Shown in pieces: positions 1 to 7,703 of a stretch of DNA of 17,342 nucleotides. The DNA is from Lachnoclostridium sp. UBA3320. Its GTDB lineage: Bacteria; Bacillota; Clostridia; Lachnospirales; Lachnospiraceae. The stretch is taken from contig DESG01000169.1 of NCBI GenBank assembly GCA_002361175.1, forward strand, positions 1-17,342, written 5' to 3'. The position numbers and the translations under genes are program-made. The notes below the pieces were generated by a model. That model made no database searches, had not been told where the DNA came from, and was given only the letters and a program-made list of their open reading frames with translations. The first letter of the stretch is position 1; each line of letters begins with the position of its first letter.

Positions 1-357
1 GCTCAAAAGTTGTAAAGTGGTGAAAGGCTTATTGAAATAAAAGTCTTTTCTGCTAAGTACATATGCAAGCATCGCAGTACATATAACGCCAATAGCAGTT
101 CCAAGTACTGTTCTAAGAACTGACATAGCAAAAGCAGAACCAAGATTATTTTCTTTAAATATATATGTATAATTGCTTAATGTAAATTTTCTTGGAATAA
201 TAAAGTTTACATTTCTCATGGTATCCATAGAATCATTTAGTGAAATTGCCAGCACGTTTAAAAACGGATATACTGTTATAACAATTAGGAGCAAACAGAA
301 CACCAGCAACACATAATCGAAAGCTTTACTTTCTTTTTTCAATTTCTTTTTTGCCAT
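1..357 (-). CDS. Carbohydrate ABC transporter permease, LplC/YtcP type (partial, C-terminus outside window)
   Basis: An unbroken minus-strand frame of 119 codons starts with ATG at 355-357 and runs off the left edge. The start follows a good GGAGGCGG ribosome binding site at 362-369. The N-terminus is lysine-rich (MAKKKLKKESK) and is followed by a hydrophobic membrane segment at about residues 15-38 that ends in YPFLNVLAISLND. A second membrane segment lies at about residues 76-101, starting near SVLRTVLGTAIG. This is the N-terminal pattern of inner-membrane permeases for oligosaccharide or polysaccharide ABC importers of the LplC/YtcP type. The conserved EAA loop that contacts the ATPase would lie in the missing part. 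The gene starts only 12 bases after the stop of the upstream permease gene, so the two are co-transcribed and should form the heterodimeric channel. A solute-binding protein gene would be expected beyond the edge. The substrate cannot be read from the sequence. Confidence 0.85.
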   Translation of the reverse strand, partial: MAKKKLKKESKAFDYVLLVFCLLLIVITVYPFLNVLAISLNDSMDTMRNVNFIIPRKFTLSNYTYIFKENNLGSAFAMSVLRTVLGTAIGVICTAMLAYVLSRKDFYFNKPFTTLQLLS

Positions 358-369
358 TTTTTCCGCCTC

Positions 370-1305
370 CTATACAAGTTTACTTTCTCCGACTAATCCT
401 GCAACTTTATTTGCAATAAACATAAGAGTAACGCCAACTACAGACTGGAATACACCAATAGCAGTACCAAGTCCATAATTATTGCTTCCAATACCACGGA
501 TATAAGCAAACCATGAAAGAACCATTGCGTGGTCTTGTACGATACTGTTACTTAAAAGCATCTGACGCTCCATACCTACATTTAAAGCTGAGCTAACACT
601 CATAATTAACAAAACAATTATTGTAGGTTTAATACCTGGAAGTGTTACATGCCAGATTCTCTGGAAACGGTTAGCACCATCCACTTTTGCTGCTTCATAA
701 AGACCTTGGTCAATACCTGCCATTGCAGAAAGATAGATAATAGCATTCCATCCCATTTCCTTCCAGACATCCACAAGACAAACTACAAACCAAAATTCTG
801 GGGAATTTGTAGACATAAGGTGAAGCTTAGTGTTTAACATTGTATCAAATGCACCGCCATCGTTGAATAACATCTTTGCAATGCTGGCGATAATAACCCA
901 TGATACAAAGTGTGGAAGATAAGATATTGTCTGAGTGATTTTCTTAAAACGAGTAAAGCAAATCTCATTCAATATCAATGCAAAAATAATAGATGACAGT
1001 GTTCCCAGTGCAATACCTAAAATACTTATGCCGATGGTGTTAATCATTGTCTGAGCAAATAAGCGGTCAGTAAATGCTTTGGTAAAGTTTCCAAAGCCCA
1101 CAAATGTTCTTTCCCATACTGGTAATGCAAAAGTACTTGGCTTTACCTCTTGAAATGCCATCGTCCAGCCCCATAAGGGCACATATTTAAAGATAATCAG
1201 CCAGATTACAAATGGAACTGACATTAACAAAAGATATCGTTGTCTCCACATAAGGTCCAACGAAAACTTCTGTTTTGTTGATGAAACTTTTTTCTTTTTT
1301 TTCAT
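370..1305 (-). CDS. Carbohydrate ABC transporter permease, LplB/YteP type
   Basis: This 311-residue membrane protein is one half of an ABC sugar-importer channel. A short lysine-rich cytoplasmic N-terminus precedes a first hydrophobic segment (about residues 24-46), and further membrane segments lie at about 85-113, 130-146, 172-195 and 225-300. The EAA loop that docks on the ATPase is visible at about residues 204-224 (EAAKVDGANRF, then TLPGIKP). Length and motif match the LplB/YteP permeases that import oligo- or polysaccharide fragments in Firmicutes. ATG at 1303-1305 is preceded by AGGAGGT on the minus strand, which settles the start. The partner permease follows after 12 bases. No ATPase gene is in view; importers of this type often share the MsmK/UgpC-like ATPase encoded elsewhere. 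The gene is divergent from nagB, which hints at an amino-sugar-containing substrate, but that is only inference. Confidence 0.92.
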   Translation of the reverse strand: MKKKKKVSSTKQKFSLDLMWRQRYLLLMSVPFVIWLIIFKYVPLWGWTMAFQEVKPSTFALPVWERTFVGFGNFTKAFTDRLFAQTMINTIGISILGIALGTLSSIIFALILNEICFTRFKKITQTISYLPHFVSWVIIASIAKMLFNDGGAFDTMLNTKLHLMSTNSPEFWFVVCLVDVWKEMGWNAIIYLSAMAGIDQGLYEAAKVDGANRFQRIWHVTLPGIKPTIIVLLIMSVSSALNVGMERQMLLSNSIVQDHAMVLSWFAYIRGIGSNNYGLGTAIGVFQSVVGVTLMFIANKVAGLVGESKLV

Positions 1306-1475
1306 CCTTTTTTAACCTCCTTTTATATATTTTTGTTACAATTATTATATAAAAATAATAATTTTTCTTATACGTTGTTTTTTATAGGTATTTTGCACTA
1401 TTTTTTTTACATTTGGTGTGATATAGTTATTAATTAGTACAATAAAAATATTTATTGAAATGGGGAATTTTTTTT
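1306..1475. promoter_or_regulatory. Divergent intergenic region between the ABC permease operon and nagB
   Basis: This extremely AT-rich 170-base spacer must hold start signals for both directions. On the minus strand a TATAAT box lies at 1344-1349, about 40 bases before the permease start, but no good -35 box sits 17 bases upstream of it. For nagB, TTTACA near 1406-1411 followed by TATTAA about 16 bases on is a possible plus-strand promoter. Neither is strong. No riboswitch-like fold and no clear operator palindrome were seen. Confidence 0.35.
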
Positions 1476-2213
1476 ATGAAAATTATAAGAGCAGAGAATT
1501 ATAATGATATGTCAAGAAAGGCTGCTAATATTATTGCAGCACAGGTAATTTTAAAACCAGATTCTGTATTAGGTCTTGCTACAGGAGGAACACCTTTGGG
1601 GATATACAAACAGCTTGTTGAATGGTATAAAAAAGGGGATGTTGATTTCTCAGAAGTTACTACTGTAAATTTAGATGAATACCGTGGTCTTCCAAAAGAA
1701 CATAATCAAAGTTACTGGCATTTTATGCAAGTCAATCTCTTTAATCATATAAATATAAAAGCAAACCATGTTTATATTCCAAATGGTTCAGATATGAATA
1801 TAGAAAGAGTTTGTAAGGAATATGATGATATTATCCAGTCAGTTGGAGGAATTGATTTACAGTTATTAGGAATTGGCAATGATGGTCATATAGGATTTAA
1901 TGAGCCAAGTACAGTGTTTGAAACTGGTACACATTGTGTAAATTTAACAGAAAGCACTATAGAGGCAAATAAAAGATTTTTTCAAAGCAGAGAAGAAGTT
2001 CCAAAGCAAGCATATACTATGGGAATTAAAGCGATTATGCAGGCAGAGAAAGTACTGATGGTGGCAAATGGTGAAAGCAAAGCAGATATTATAAAGAAAG
2101 CATTATTTGGCCCTGTTACACCAGAAATACCTGCATCAATATTGCAGATACATCATGATTTTGTTTTGGTAGCTGATAAAGCAGCATTATCTGAGATTGA
2201 TGTTGCTATTTAA
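1476..2213 (+). CDS. nagB: Glucosamine-6-phosphate deaminase
   Basis: NagB converts glucosamine-6-phosphate to fructose-6-phosphate and ammonia, the last step of amino-sugar catabolism, in the cytoplasm. The 245-residue protein matches the compact Gram-positive form. Family blocks are visible: LATGGTPLGIY for sugar-phosphate binding, VNLDEY with Asp67, and GIGNDGHIGFNEP with Asp136, His138 and Glu143. These are the positions expected for the catalytic residues of the short NagB enzymes. A TTG at 1455 would add seven residues, but ATG at 1476 is preferred because it gives the conserved MKIIRAENY start and is preceded by a GGGGA-type ribosome binding site at 1462-1466. The gene stands alone: no nagA deacetylase is adjacent. 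It is divergent from the ABC permeases and convergent with the AraC-type regulator. The assignment is secure; its link to the downstream glycosidase operon is inference. Confidence 0.96.
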   Translation: MKIIRAENYNDMSRKAANIIAAQVILKPDSVLGLATGGTPLGIYKQLVEWYKKGDVDFSEVTTVNLDEYRGLPKEHNQSYWHFMQVNLFNHINIKANHVYIPNGSDMNIERVCKEYDDIIQSVGGIDLQLLGIGNDGHIGFNEPSTVFETGTHCVNLTESTIEANKRFFQSREEVPKQAYTMGIKAIMQAEKVLMVANGESKADIIKKALFGPVTPEIPASILQIHHDFVLVADKAALSEIDVAI

Positions 2214-2242
2214 GTTTTTAATATGAAAATTAAATGCTGTTT

Positions 2243-2282
2243 GCGGCCTTGGAATAATTTTTACAGATTATTCTAGGGCCGC
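2243..2282. terminator. Hairpin terminator between convergent nagB and the araC-type gene
   Basis: A 16-bp stem (2243-2258 with 2267-2282, two G-T wobbles, no mismatches) encloses an 8-base loop. The base of the stem is GC-rich (GCGGCC/GGCCGC). On the plus side it is followed by an interrupted T run (TTGTATGTTTTTG), on the minus side by a weaker one. It lies between two convergent genes, so it probably stops transcription from both. Confidence 0.75.
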
Positions 2283-2306
2283 TTGTATGTTTTTGAAATA
2301 TAGTTT

Positions 2307-3560
2307 TTAAGGTAAGCTTTTCTGGATTTTTGACAGTTGTTCTATGTCTGAAAAAATATAAGACTGCCTGAAATTTTTAGGGGTGCACTGTGCAATGCGT
2401 TTGAACAGCTTGCTGAAATAATAAACATCAGTAAAACCACATTGTGAAGCAATAGATTTAATTGGAAGATTGGTGTTTAATAAAAGCTTTTTAGCATATT
2501 CAATTCGTTGCATATTTACATAGTTTGTTAGGGTCATACCAGTTTCCTTGGAAAATAAAGCTGAAAGATAACTAGCGTTAACTCCAAAATGGTCAGAGAG
2601 TGAGTTTAAAGATAAGTCTGCACAAAGGTCTGTATCAATACAGGCAATTATTTTTTGTACAAGAGGTGAATACCTTTTCTGCTTGTAATTTTTAACAAGC
2701 TGGCAATATCCATGTACCATTTGTTTCTGTACAAGTCTGCTGTCATTTTCATTGGAAATTTGCTCTATAACTGGTATAAGACTGTTAGAGTAACAGTCTA
2801 TATGTATTGGGTGTACACCTGCCTGTTCTGCAGCTTTGCGCATAAGGGTGTTTCCTGTAATTGTGTAGTCTTTGATATCTCTAATATTATTTGAAAGTCT
2901 CTGTGGAAGGCTTGTTTTCTCCAATTTAATAAATAAATTAAGTGCAAGTTCTTCATTGCCAGAAGATATAGCTCCTATAATTGCATTTTCCATTTCATAG
3001 CGTGTTTCTATAACATCAATATTAGAAAAAGGCTTGTCTGGGATTCGTAAATAATTATGGTATGGGACATTCCATTTATCATAAAAGTTTGGTTCGTGAA
3101 AAATAATAGATGTAGATTGTCCATAAAGTTCCTTTCCAAGGGTAAGAAACAGGTTTTCAAACATTGCAGGAGAAGATAAGTATGGGACATTGCAGTAATA
3201 TTTTTGCAGTGGTTCGGCAAATTCCTCTTGAATAGCAAGTGTATCAAGTAGTTCAAGCAGTTTTTGATAGCTGATTTTTTCATATAATACAGGTCCACAA
3301 ATCAGTGCAGTTTCTTTATCTGGAAGAATAATACTGGCATAAGTGCATTTAAAAATATCTGTAGAAAAGTGTACCATCTGGGGATTAAGAGATTGAAAAA
3401 TGTGTTCTGCTGTTATCTGCATATCTTCAGATTTTATAATCATTTTACGCAATCCCATATCTATGTCTTCATAATTATCCCCAGTACGCTGGACATAGCT
3501 GACATGAAAGTTATTGTTCTTTAATATTTCTTCTGTAAAATGAATTATATTTTTTTCCAT
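2307..3560 (-). CDS. AraC-family transcriptional regulator
   Basis: This 417-residue one-component regulator has a large N-terminal sensing region (about residues 1-300) and a C-terminal AraC-type double helix-turn-helix of about 100 residues. The first HTH runs through LSLNSLSDHFGVNASYLSALF; the second, IKSIASQCGFTDVYYFSKLFKR followed by CTPKNFR, is the family signature. I do not recognise the sensing region with certainty; it may be related to the PocR/YesN-like sensory regions of other clostridial AraC regulators. ATG at 3558-3560 is chosen over an in-frame GTG at 3570-3572, because that GTG overlaps the GGAGGT ribosome binding site at 3565-3570. The gene is divergent from the glycosidase operon across a 356-base spacer, the usual arrangement for a local activator. 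The inducer is probably a glucuronide or a uronate intermediate, by context only. Confidence 0.9.
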   Translation of the reverse strand: MEKNIIHFTEEILKNNNFHVSYVQRTGDNYEDIDMGLRKMIIKSEDMQITAEHIFQSLNPQMVHFSTDIFKCTYASIILPDKETALICGPVLYEKISYQKLLELLDTLAIQEEFAEPLQKYYCNVPYLSSPAMFENLFLTLGKELYGQSTSIIFHEPNFYDKWNVPYHNYLRIPDKPFSNIDVIETRYEMENAIIGAISSGNEELALNLFIKLEKTSLPQRLSNNIRDIKDYTITGNTLMRKAAEQAGVHPIHIDCYSNSLIPVIEQISNENDSRLVQKQMVHGYCQLVKNYKQKRYSPLVQKIIACIDTDLCADLSLNSLSDHFGVNASYLSALFSKETGMTLTNYVNMQRIEYAKKLLLNTNLPIKSIASQCGFTDVYYFSKLFKRIAQCTPKNFRQSYIFSDIEQLSKIQKSLP

Positions 3561-3605
3561 ATACACCTCCACAGTATAAAATAAATAAGTTAACTAACAG
3601 TTCTA

Positions 3606-3634
3606 ATTTTATCTGATTTTTATAAAAAAAGCAA
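3606..3634 (-). promoter_or_regulatory. Candidate sigma-A promoter of the araC-type gene
   Basis: On the minus strand, TTGCTT (3629-3634) and TAAAAT (3606-3611) are separated by exactly 17 bases. This would start transcription about 40 bases before the start codon. The surrounding AT-richness raises the risk of a chance match. A TTGACA on the same strand at about 3651-3656 has no matching -10 box at a normal distance. Confidence 0.4.
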
Positions 3635-3832
3635 TAAAATTCTAAAAATTTTGTCAAACATTCACATTTTCTTTGTTTTTTTTACACGTTTTGGTACTAA
3701 AACAAAAATTGTACAAAAACCTACAAAAATAACCTCTATTATTTAGTTAATAAATATTTTATAATAATTACACAAGAAAAAGTAATAATACATATGTTTT
3801 ATTGTCAAAAAAGCAAAAATATTTTTGTCTAA

Positions 3833-3861
3833 TTGCCATATTTTTTGTCGAGTTTTATAAA
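3833..3861 (+). promoter_or_regulatory. Candidate sigma-A promoter of the glucuronide operon
   Basis: TTGCCA (3833-3838) and TATAAA (3856-3861) are separated by 17 bases, the ideal spacing. Transcription would start near 3868, leaving a leader of about 50 bases before the ATG at 3917. The -35 box differs from consensus in two positions, as is common for activator-dependent promoters. The TTTTTGTC direct repeat brackets it. A weak cre-like sequence lies at 3864-3877 over the predicted start. Confidence 0.5.
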
Positions 3862-3916
3862 AATATAGGCGCTTAACCTATTAAATTAGGATTATTATAT
3901 AAAAAGGAGGTACGTG

Positions 3917-6181
3917 ATGCGTAATATTATCAACTTAAACCAAGGCTGGCGCTTTATTCAGGAGGATAAGGGACTTCCTGAAAGTCTGCCTTTGGATTGG
4001 GAAAATGTAGACCTTCCTCATTCATGGAATGCCATTGATGGCCATGATGGCAACGGAAGTTATGACAGAGGCAAGTATTGGTATGCAAAAACATTTAAGA
4101 CACCAAAACAGCCTCTTGCTGGCGGAAGAGTATTTGTAGAAATACTTGCAGCAGGGCAGCAGGCGACAGTTTATGTAAATGGACAGGAAGCTGTATACCA
4201 TGAAGGTGGATATTCCATTTTCCGTGCAGATATCACAGATATGTGTAAAAAGGATGAAGAAAATCTTCTTGTAGTTGCATGTGACAATTCACATAAGGAC
4301 AGTGTATATCCACAGTCTGCGGACTTTACATTCTACGGCGGACTTTACAGAGGCGTAAACCTTATAAGTGTACCTGATACACATTTTGATTTAGAGTATT
4401 ATGGTGGGCCTGGAATTATGGTTACGCCTAAGCCTTGTGACTGTGGTGGAGCTACATTTGAAATTGTCTCTTATGTAAAAAATCCAGATGAAAACTTTAC
4501 TGTGCTTTACTATATATATGATGCAGATGGCAATGAAGTGGCAAGTGCGTGCCGTCCAGCAGATGACACAGCAGTTAAGATTTGTGTGCCAGATGCAAAG
4601 AAATGGGATATTGACAGTCCGTATCTGTATACAGTTGTTGCAAGACTTCAGCGTCGTAATGAAATTTATGATGAAGTTTCAACAAAAGCAGGTGTGCGCA
4701 GCTTCTCATGTGACCCAGATAAAGGATTTATTATTAATGATGTACAGACTCCACTGCGTGGTGTAAGCCGTCATCAGGACCAGCTTTATAAAGGCAATGC
4801 ACTGACAAGAGAAGACCACTATGAAGATGCAAGAATTATAAAGGAGCTTGGAGCTAATACAATCCGTCTTGCACATTATCAGCATTCACAAGATTTTTAT
4901 GATGCCTGTGATGAAATGGGATTTATAATATGGGCAGAGATTCCGTTTATCAGCGTAATGAACAAAGACCCAGATGCACATCAAAACTGCATTAGCCAGT
5001 TAAAAGAATTGATTGTACAAAATTACAACCATCCATCAATCTGTTTCTGGGGAATTTCCAATGAGATTCTTATTGGTGGTATTTCAGAAAAGCTTGTGGA
5101 AAACCATAAAGAACTAAATGCTTTGGCAAAAGAGATGGACCCTACACGTCTTACAACTATTGCGCATGTATCAATGACACCAATAGAAGGACCTATGCAT
5201 GGCATTACAGATGTAGAAAGCTATAACCATTACTTTGGCTGGTACGGCGGCAAGATGGAAGACAATGGTCCATGGCTTGACAATTTCCATAAAGTTCATC
5301 CAGAAATCTGTCTAGGTATGTCTGAATATGGCTGCGAGGGTATTATCACATATCACGGTCCAAATCCAGCATGTAAGGATTACAGCGAGGAATATCAGGC
5401 ATTGTATCATGAGCATATGGCAAAAGTTTTTGACGAGCGTCCATGGATATGGTCAAGCCATGTATGGAATATGTTTGACTTTGGCTGTGCAGCTCGTAAT
5501 GAGGGCGGTGTAGCAGGACGTAACAATAAAGGTCTTGTGACAATGGACCGCAAAACAAAGAAAGACAGCTACTATATTTACAAAGCATATTGGAACAAAG
5601 AGCCAATGGTACATCTTTGTGGCAAACGCTATGCACAGCGTGCAGGAGAAACAACACAGATACGAGTTTATTCTAACCAGCCTGAAGTTACACTGTATCT
5701 AAATGGCAATCAGATAGATAAACAGAGCGCAGATAAGGTATTTGTATTTGAAGTTGCTTTAGAAGATGGGTTTAATGTAATAAAGGCTGAGGCAGGAGAC
5801 ATTAAAGATACAATGACACTTGAGAAGGTTGAAAAAGAGCCTGAAATCTATGTACTTCCAGAAGTAAATGAGCGTGCGGAAGGTGTTGCTAACTGGTTTA
5901 GTACAATAGGTGATTTAGACCTTAAAGCTCCAATGGAGTTCCCAGAGGGAATGTTTAGCATTAAAGATACTTTTGAAGAAATTGCAAAGAATCCAGAAGC
6001 TATGGAAATAGCAAGTAAAGCTGTTAAACTTGCTACGAATATGACTGTAAAGCCAGGTGAAGGCATGTGGGATATGATGAAGAGTACAAGTGTTGAAGGT
6101 ATGGCAAGTATGGCAGGTTCCTTGATGCCTGATGGATTTATAGAAAGCCTTAATGCAAAGCTTATAAAAATTAAAAAATAG
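3917..6181 (+). CDS. Glycoside hydrolase family 2, probable beta-glucuronidase
   Basis: This 754-residue cytoplasmic enzyme (no signal peptide) has the GH2 order: sugar-binding jelly roll (about 1-155), immunoglobulin-like domain (about 156-265), catalytic TIM barrel (about 266-565), and extra C-terminal parts. The acid/base is Glu383 in FWGISNEI and the nucleophile Glu470 in LGMSEYGCEG. Two features point to glucuronides: NHYFGWY matches the NxYxxWY stretch around the active-site tyrosines of E. coli GusA, and NNKG (Asn536, Lys538) lines up with its NxK motif that binds the glucuronate carboxylate. Some related GH2 beta-galactosidases have a similar sequence there, so the call rests partly on the uxuA/uxuB/kdgK/kdgA genes downstream. 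ATG 3917 sits 6 bases after AGGAGG; GTG 3914 is too close. Residues from about 645 on (Met-rich, probably helical) are not part of the core GH2 fold. Confidence 0.85.
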   Translation: MRNIINLNQGWRFIQEDKGLPESLPLDWENVDLPHSWNAIDGHDGNGSYDRGKYWYAKTFKTPKQPLAGGRVFVEILAAGQQATVYVNGQEAVYHEGGYSIFRADITDMCKKDEENLLVVACDNSHKDSVYPQSADFTFYGGLYRGVNLISVPDTHFDLEYYGGPGIMVTPKPCDCGGATFEIVSYVKNPDENFTVLYYIYDADGNEVASACRPADDTAVKICVPDAKKWDIDSPYLYTVVARLQRRNEIYDEVSTKAGVRSFSCDPDKGFIINDVQTPLRGVSRHQDQLYKGNALTREDHYEDARIIKELGANTIRLAHYQHSQDFYDACDEMGFIIWAEIPFISVMNKDPDAHQNCISQLKELIVQNYNHPSICFWGISNEILIGGISEKLVENHKELNALAKEMDPTRLTTIAHVSMTPIEGPMHGITDVESYNHYFGWYGGKMEDNGPWLDNFHKVHPEICLGMSEYGCEGIITYHGPNPACKDYSEEYQALYHEHMAKVFDERPWIWSSHVWNMFDFGCAARNEGGVAGRNNKGLVTMDRKTKKDSYYIYKAYWNKEPMVHLCGKRYAQRAGETTQIRVYSNQPEVTLYLNGNQIDKQSADKVFVFEVALEDGFNVIKAEAGDIKDTMTLEKVEKEPEIYVLPEVNERAEGVANWFSTIGDLDLKAPMEFPEGMFSIKDTFEEIAKNPEAMEIASKAVKLATNMTVKPGEGMWDMMKSTSVEGMASMAGSLMPDGFIESLNAKLIKIKK

Positions 6182-6230
6182 GGAACTTTAAAGATAATGT
6201 GCACTATAAATATATAGTTACTATTAACTG

Positions 6231-6272
6231 TTCAAGGCTGTGCCACAGACTACCTTAAAGCACAGCCTTGAA
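6231..6272 (+). repeat. Perfect 13-bp inverted repeat between the GH2 and transporter genes
   Basis: TTCAAGGCTGTGC (6231-6243) is the exact reverse complement of 6260-6272, with a 16-base loop. No T run follows (TCATAATGACA), so it is not a standard terminator. It lies 50 bases after the GH2 stop and about 16 bases before the ribosome binding site of the transporter gene. It may protect or punctuate the mRNA, or tune the ratio of enzyme to transporter. The rest of the 117-base spacer (6182-6298) holds a TATAAA at 6205-6210 without a matching -35 box. Confidence 0.7.
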
Positions 6273-6298
6273 TCATAATGACAGAAAAGGAGAGAACT

Positions 6299-7690
6299 AT
6301 GGCAAATATAACAAAATCTTCTGTACCTCCATTTGGGATGAAAGATAAACTGGGATATATGTTCGGCGATTTTGGTAATGATTTTACCTTTATATTATCT
6401 TCCAGTTTTATGCTAAAGTTTTATACAGATGTTATGGGTATTTCAGCTGGTGTAGTAGGAACTCTTATGATGGCTGCACGTTTTATAGACGCATTTACTG
6501 ATGTTACGATGGGACAGATTGTAGACCGTTCCAAACCTAATAAATATGGTAAGTTTCGTCCTTGGATAAGACGTATGTGCGGACCAGTTGCAATAGCGTC
6601 GTTTTTGATTTTCCAAGCGGGCTTTGCAAATATGTCTTATGGATTTAAGGTATTTTGGATGGCATTTACATATATACTTTGGGGTTCTATATTCTATACC
6701 TCAGTTAATATACCTTATGGTTCAATGGCTTCTGCTATTTCAGCAGATCCTAAAGATAGGGCTGATTTGTCTACATGGCGTACAATCGGAAGTTCACTTG
6801 CCAGTCTTGTAATTGGTACAGGCGTTCCTCTTGTAGCATATGTAACTGTAGATGGCAATCCTGTTATGTCAGGAAGTCGTATGACAATAACTGCTGGAGT
6901 ATTTTCAATATGTGCAATTATATGTTATCTGTGTTGTTTTAACTTAGTAACTGAGCGTGTAGAAGTTCCTGCCAATAACCAGAAGCTTGATATAGTAAAA
7001 CTTATTGGAAGTATTTTTAAAAACCGTGCACTTTTAGGAATTATTGCAGCAGCTATTTGCTTACTTGTAGGTATGCTTGGTATGCAAGGTATGTCAGGAT
7101 ATGTATTTCCTAACTACTATCGCTCTGCAGCGGCACAGTCTGCTTCTGCATTTGTTGGAACAGCCGCAACACTTATAATTTGTGCACCATTTGCCAGTAA
7201 ACTTTCTGCAAAGTTTGGCAAAAAAGAGCTTGCTATTGTTTCATGTGGTTCTTCTGCTGCTATATTTTTAATTTGTATGATTGTAAAACCACAAAACCCT
7301 TATGTATATCTTGTTTTTTATGCGCTAGCTTTTATTGGACTGGGATTTTTTAACACTATTATATGGGCTATGATTACAGATGTTATTGATGATGCAGAAG
7401 TAAGAAATGGTATACGTGAAGATGGTACTATATATGCTGTCTATTCATTTGCCCGTAAGCTTGGACAGGCTGCTTCTTCTGGTATGGTAGGTGGTTTGCT
7501 TACTATGGTGGGATATACTCCAGAGACTGCATTTGACCCTGATGTTACGCTTGGCATATTTAATCTGTCATGTATTATTCCAGCTATAGGTCTTGGGTTA
7601 GTAGCTTTATCATTACTTTTTATCTATCCATTGAGTAAGAAACGTGTAGAAGAAAATGTTATAAAGCTTGCTGAAAAACATAGGTCATAA
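6299..7690 (+). CDS. GPH-family sugar:cation symporter (probable glucuronide carrier)
   Basis: This 463-residue integral membrane protein has about twelve hydrophobic segments and belongs to the glycoside-pentoside-hexuronide (GPH) family, which includes MelB, XynB and the glucuronide carrier GusB. Family marks include KLGYMFGDFGNDF at the first helix, the loop GKFRPWIRR after the second helix pair, the NIPYGSMASAIS helix and the late loop DVIDDAEVRNGIREDGTIYA. ATG 6299 is chosen because AAGGAGAGA lies just before it; an ATG at 6278 is in frame but has no ribosome binding site and would place that site inside the gene. The gene follows the GH2 gene after a hairpin and is followed 13 bases later by the HAD gene. 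Import of an intact glucuronide fits two downstream cytoplasmic glycosidases. The exact substrate and the coupling ion are not visible. Confidence 0.92.
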   Translation: MANITKSSVPPFGMKDKLGYMFGDFGNDFTFILSSSFMLKFYTDVMGISAGVVGTLMMAARFIDAFTDVTMGQIVDRSKPNKYGKFRPWIRRMCGPVAIASFLIFQAGFANMSYGFKVFWMAFTYILWGSIFYTSVNIPYGSMASAISADPKDRADLSTWRTIGSSLASLVIGTGVPLVAYVTVDGNPVMSGSRMTITAGVFSICAIICYLCCFNLVTERVEVPANNQKLDIVKLIGSIFKNRALLGIIAAAICLLVGMLGMQGMSGYVFPNYYRSAAAQSASAFVGTAATLIICAPFASKLSAKFGKKELAIVSCGSSAAIFLICMIVKPQNPYVYLVFYALAFIGLGFFNTIIWAMITDVIDDAEVRNGIREDGTIYAVYSFARKLGQAASSGMVGGLLTMVGYTPETAFDPDVTLGIFNLSCIIPAIGLGLVALSLLFIYPLSKKRVEENVIKLAEKHRS

Positions 7691-7703
7691 AGGAGAATGA
7701 CAA

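Larger units (their letters stand above)
3561..3916. promoter_or_regulatory. Divergent control region of the regulator and glycosidase operon
   Basis: This 356-base AT-rich spacer has no gene. It holds the two divergent promoter candidates listed separately and several repeats that could be operators. TACAAAAA occurs at 3712-3719 and 3722-3729, one helical turn apart. TTTTTGTC occurs at 3822-3829 and 3842-3849, exactly 20 bases apart and bracketing the operon's -35 box. A near-palindrome CCTATTAAATTAGG lies in the leader at about 3878-3891. Direct repeats about two turns apart near a -35 box are the usual target layout for AraC-family activators. Confidence 0.5.

Noticed and set aside
1455..1475. 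Upstream TTG start for nagB
   Set aside because: It has no ribosome binding site in front and would place the site used by ATG 1476 inside the gene; NagB proteins begin MKII-like.
3561..3916. Possible small RNA or riboswitch in the large divergent spacer
   Set aside because: No conserved fold or stable GC-containing stem was seen; the repeats fit operators better.
5346..6204. Minus-strand open frames of 103 and 118 codons opposite the GH2 gene
   Set aside because: They overlap the GH2 gene, whose frame shows the catalytic motifs, and have no family resemblance or convincing ribosome binding site.
6205..6210. TATAAA as a promoter for the transporter gene
   Set aside because: No -35 box at a usable distance and no extended TG; AT-rich background makes such matches common.
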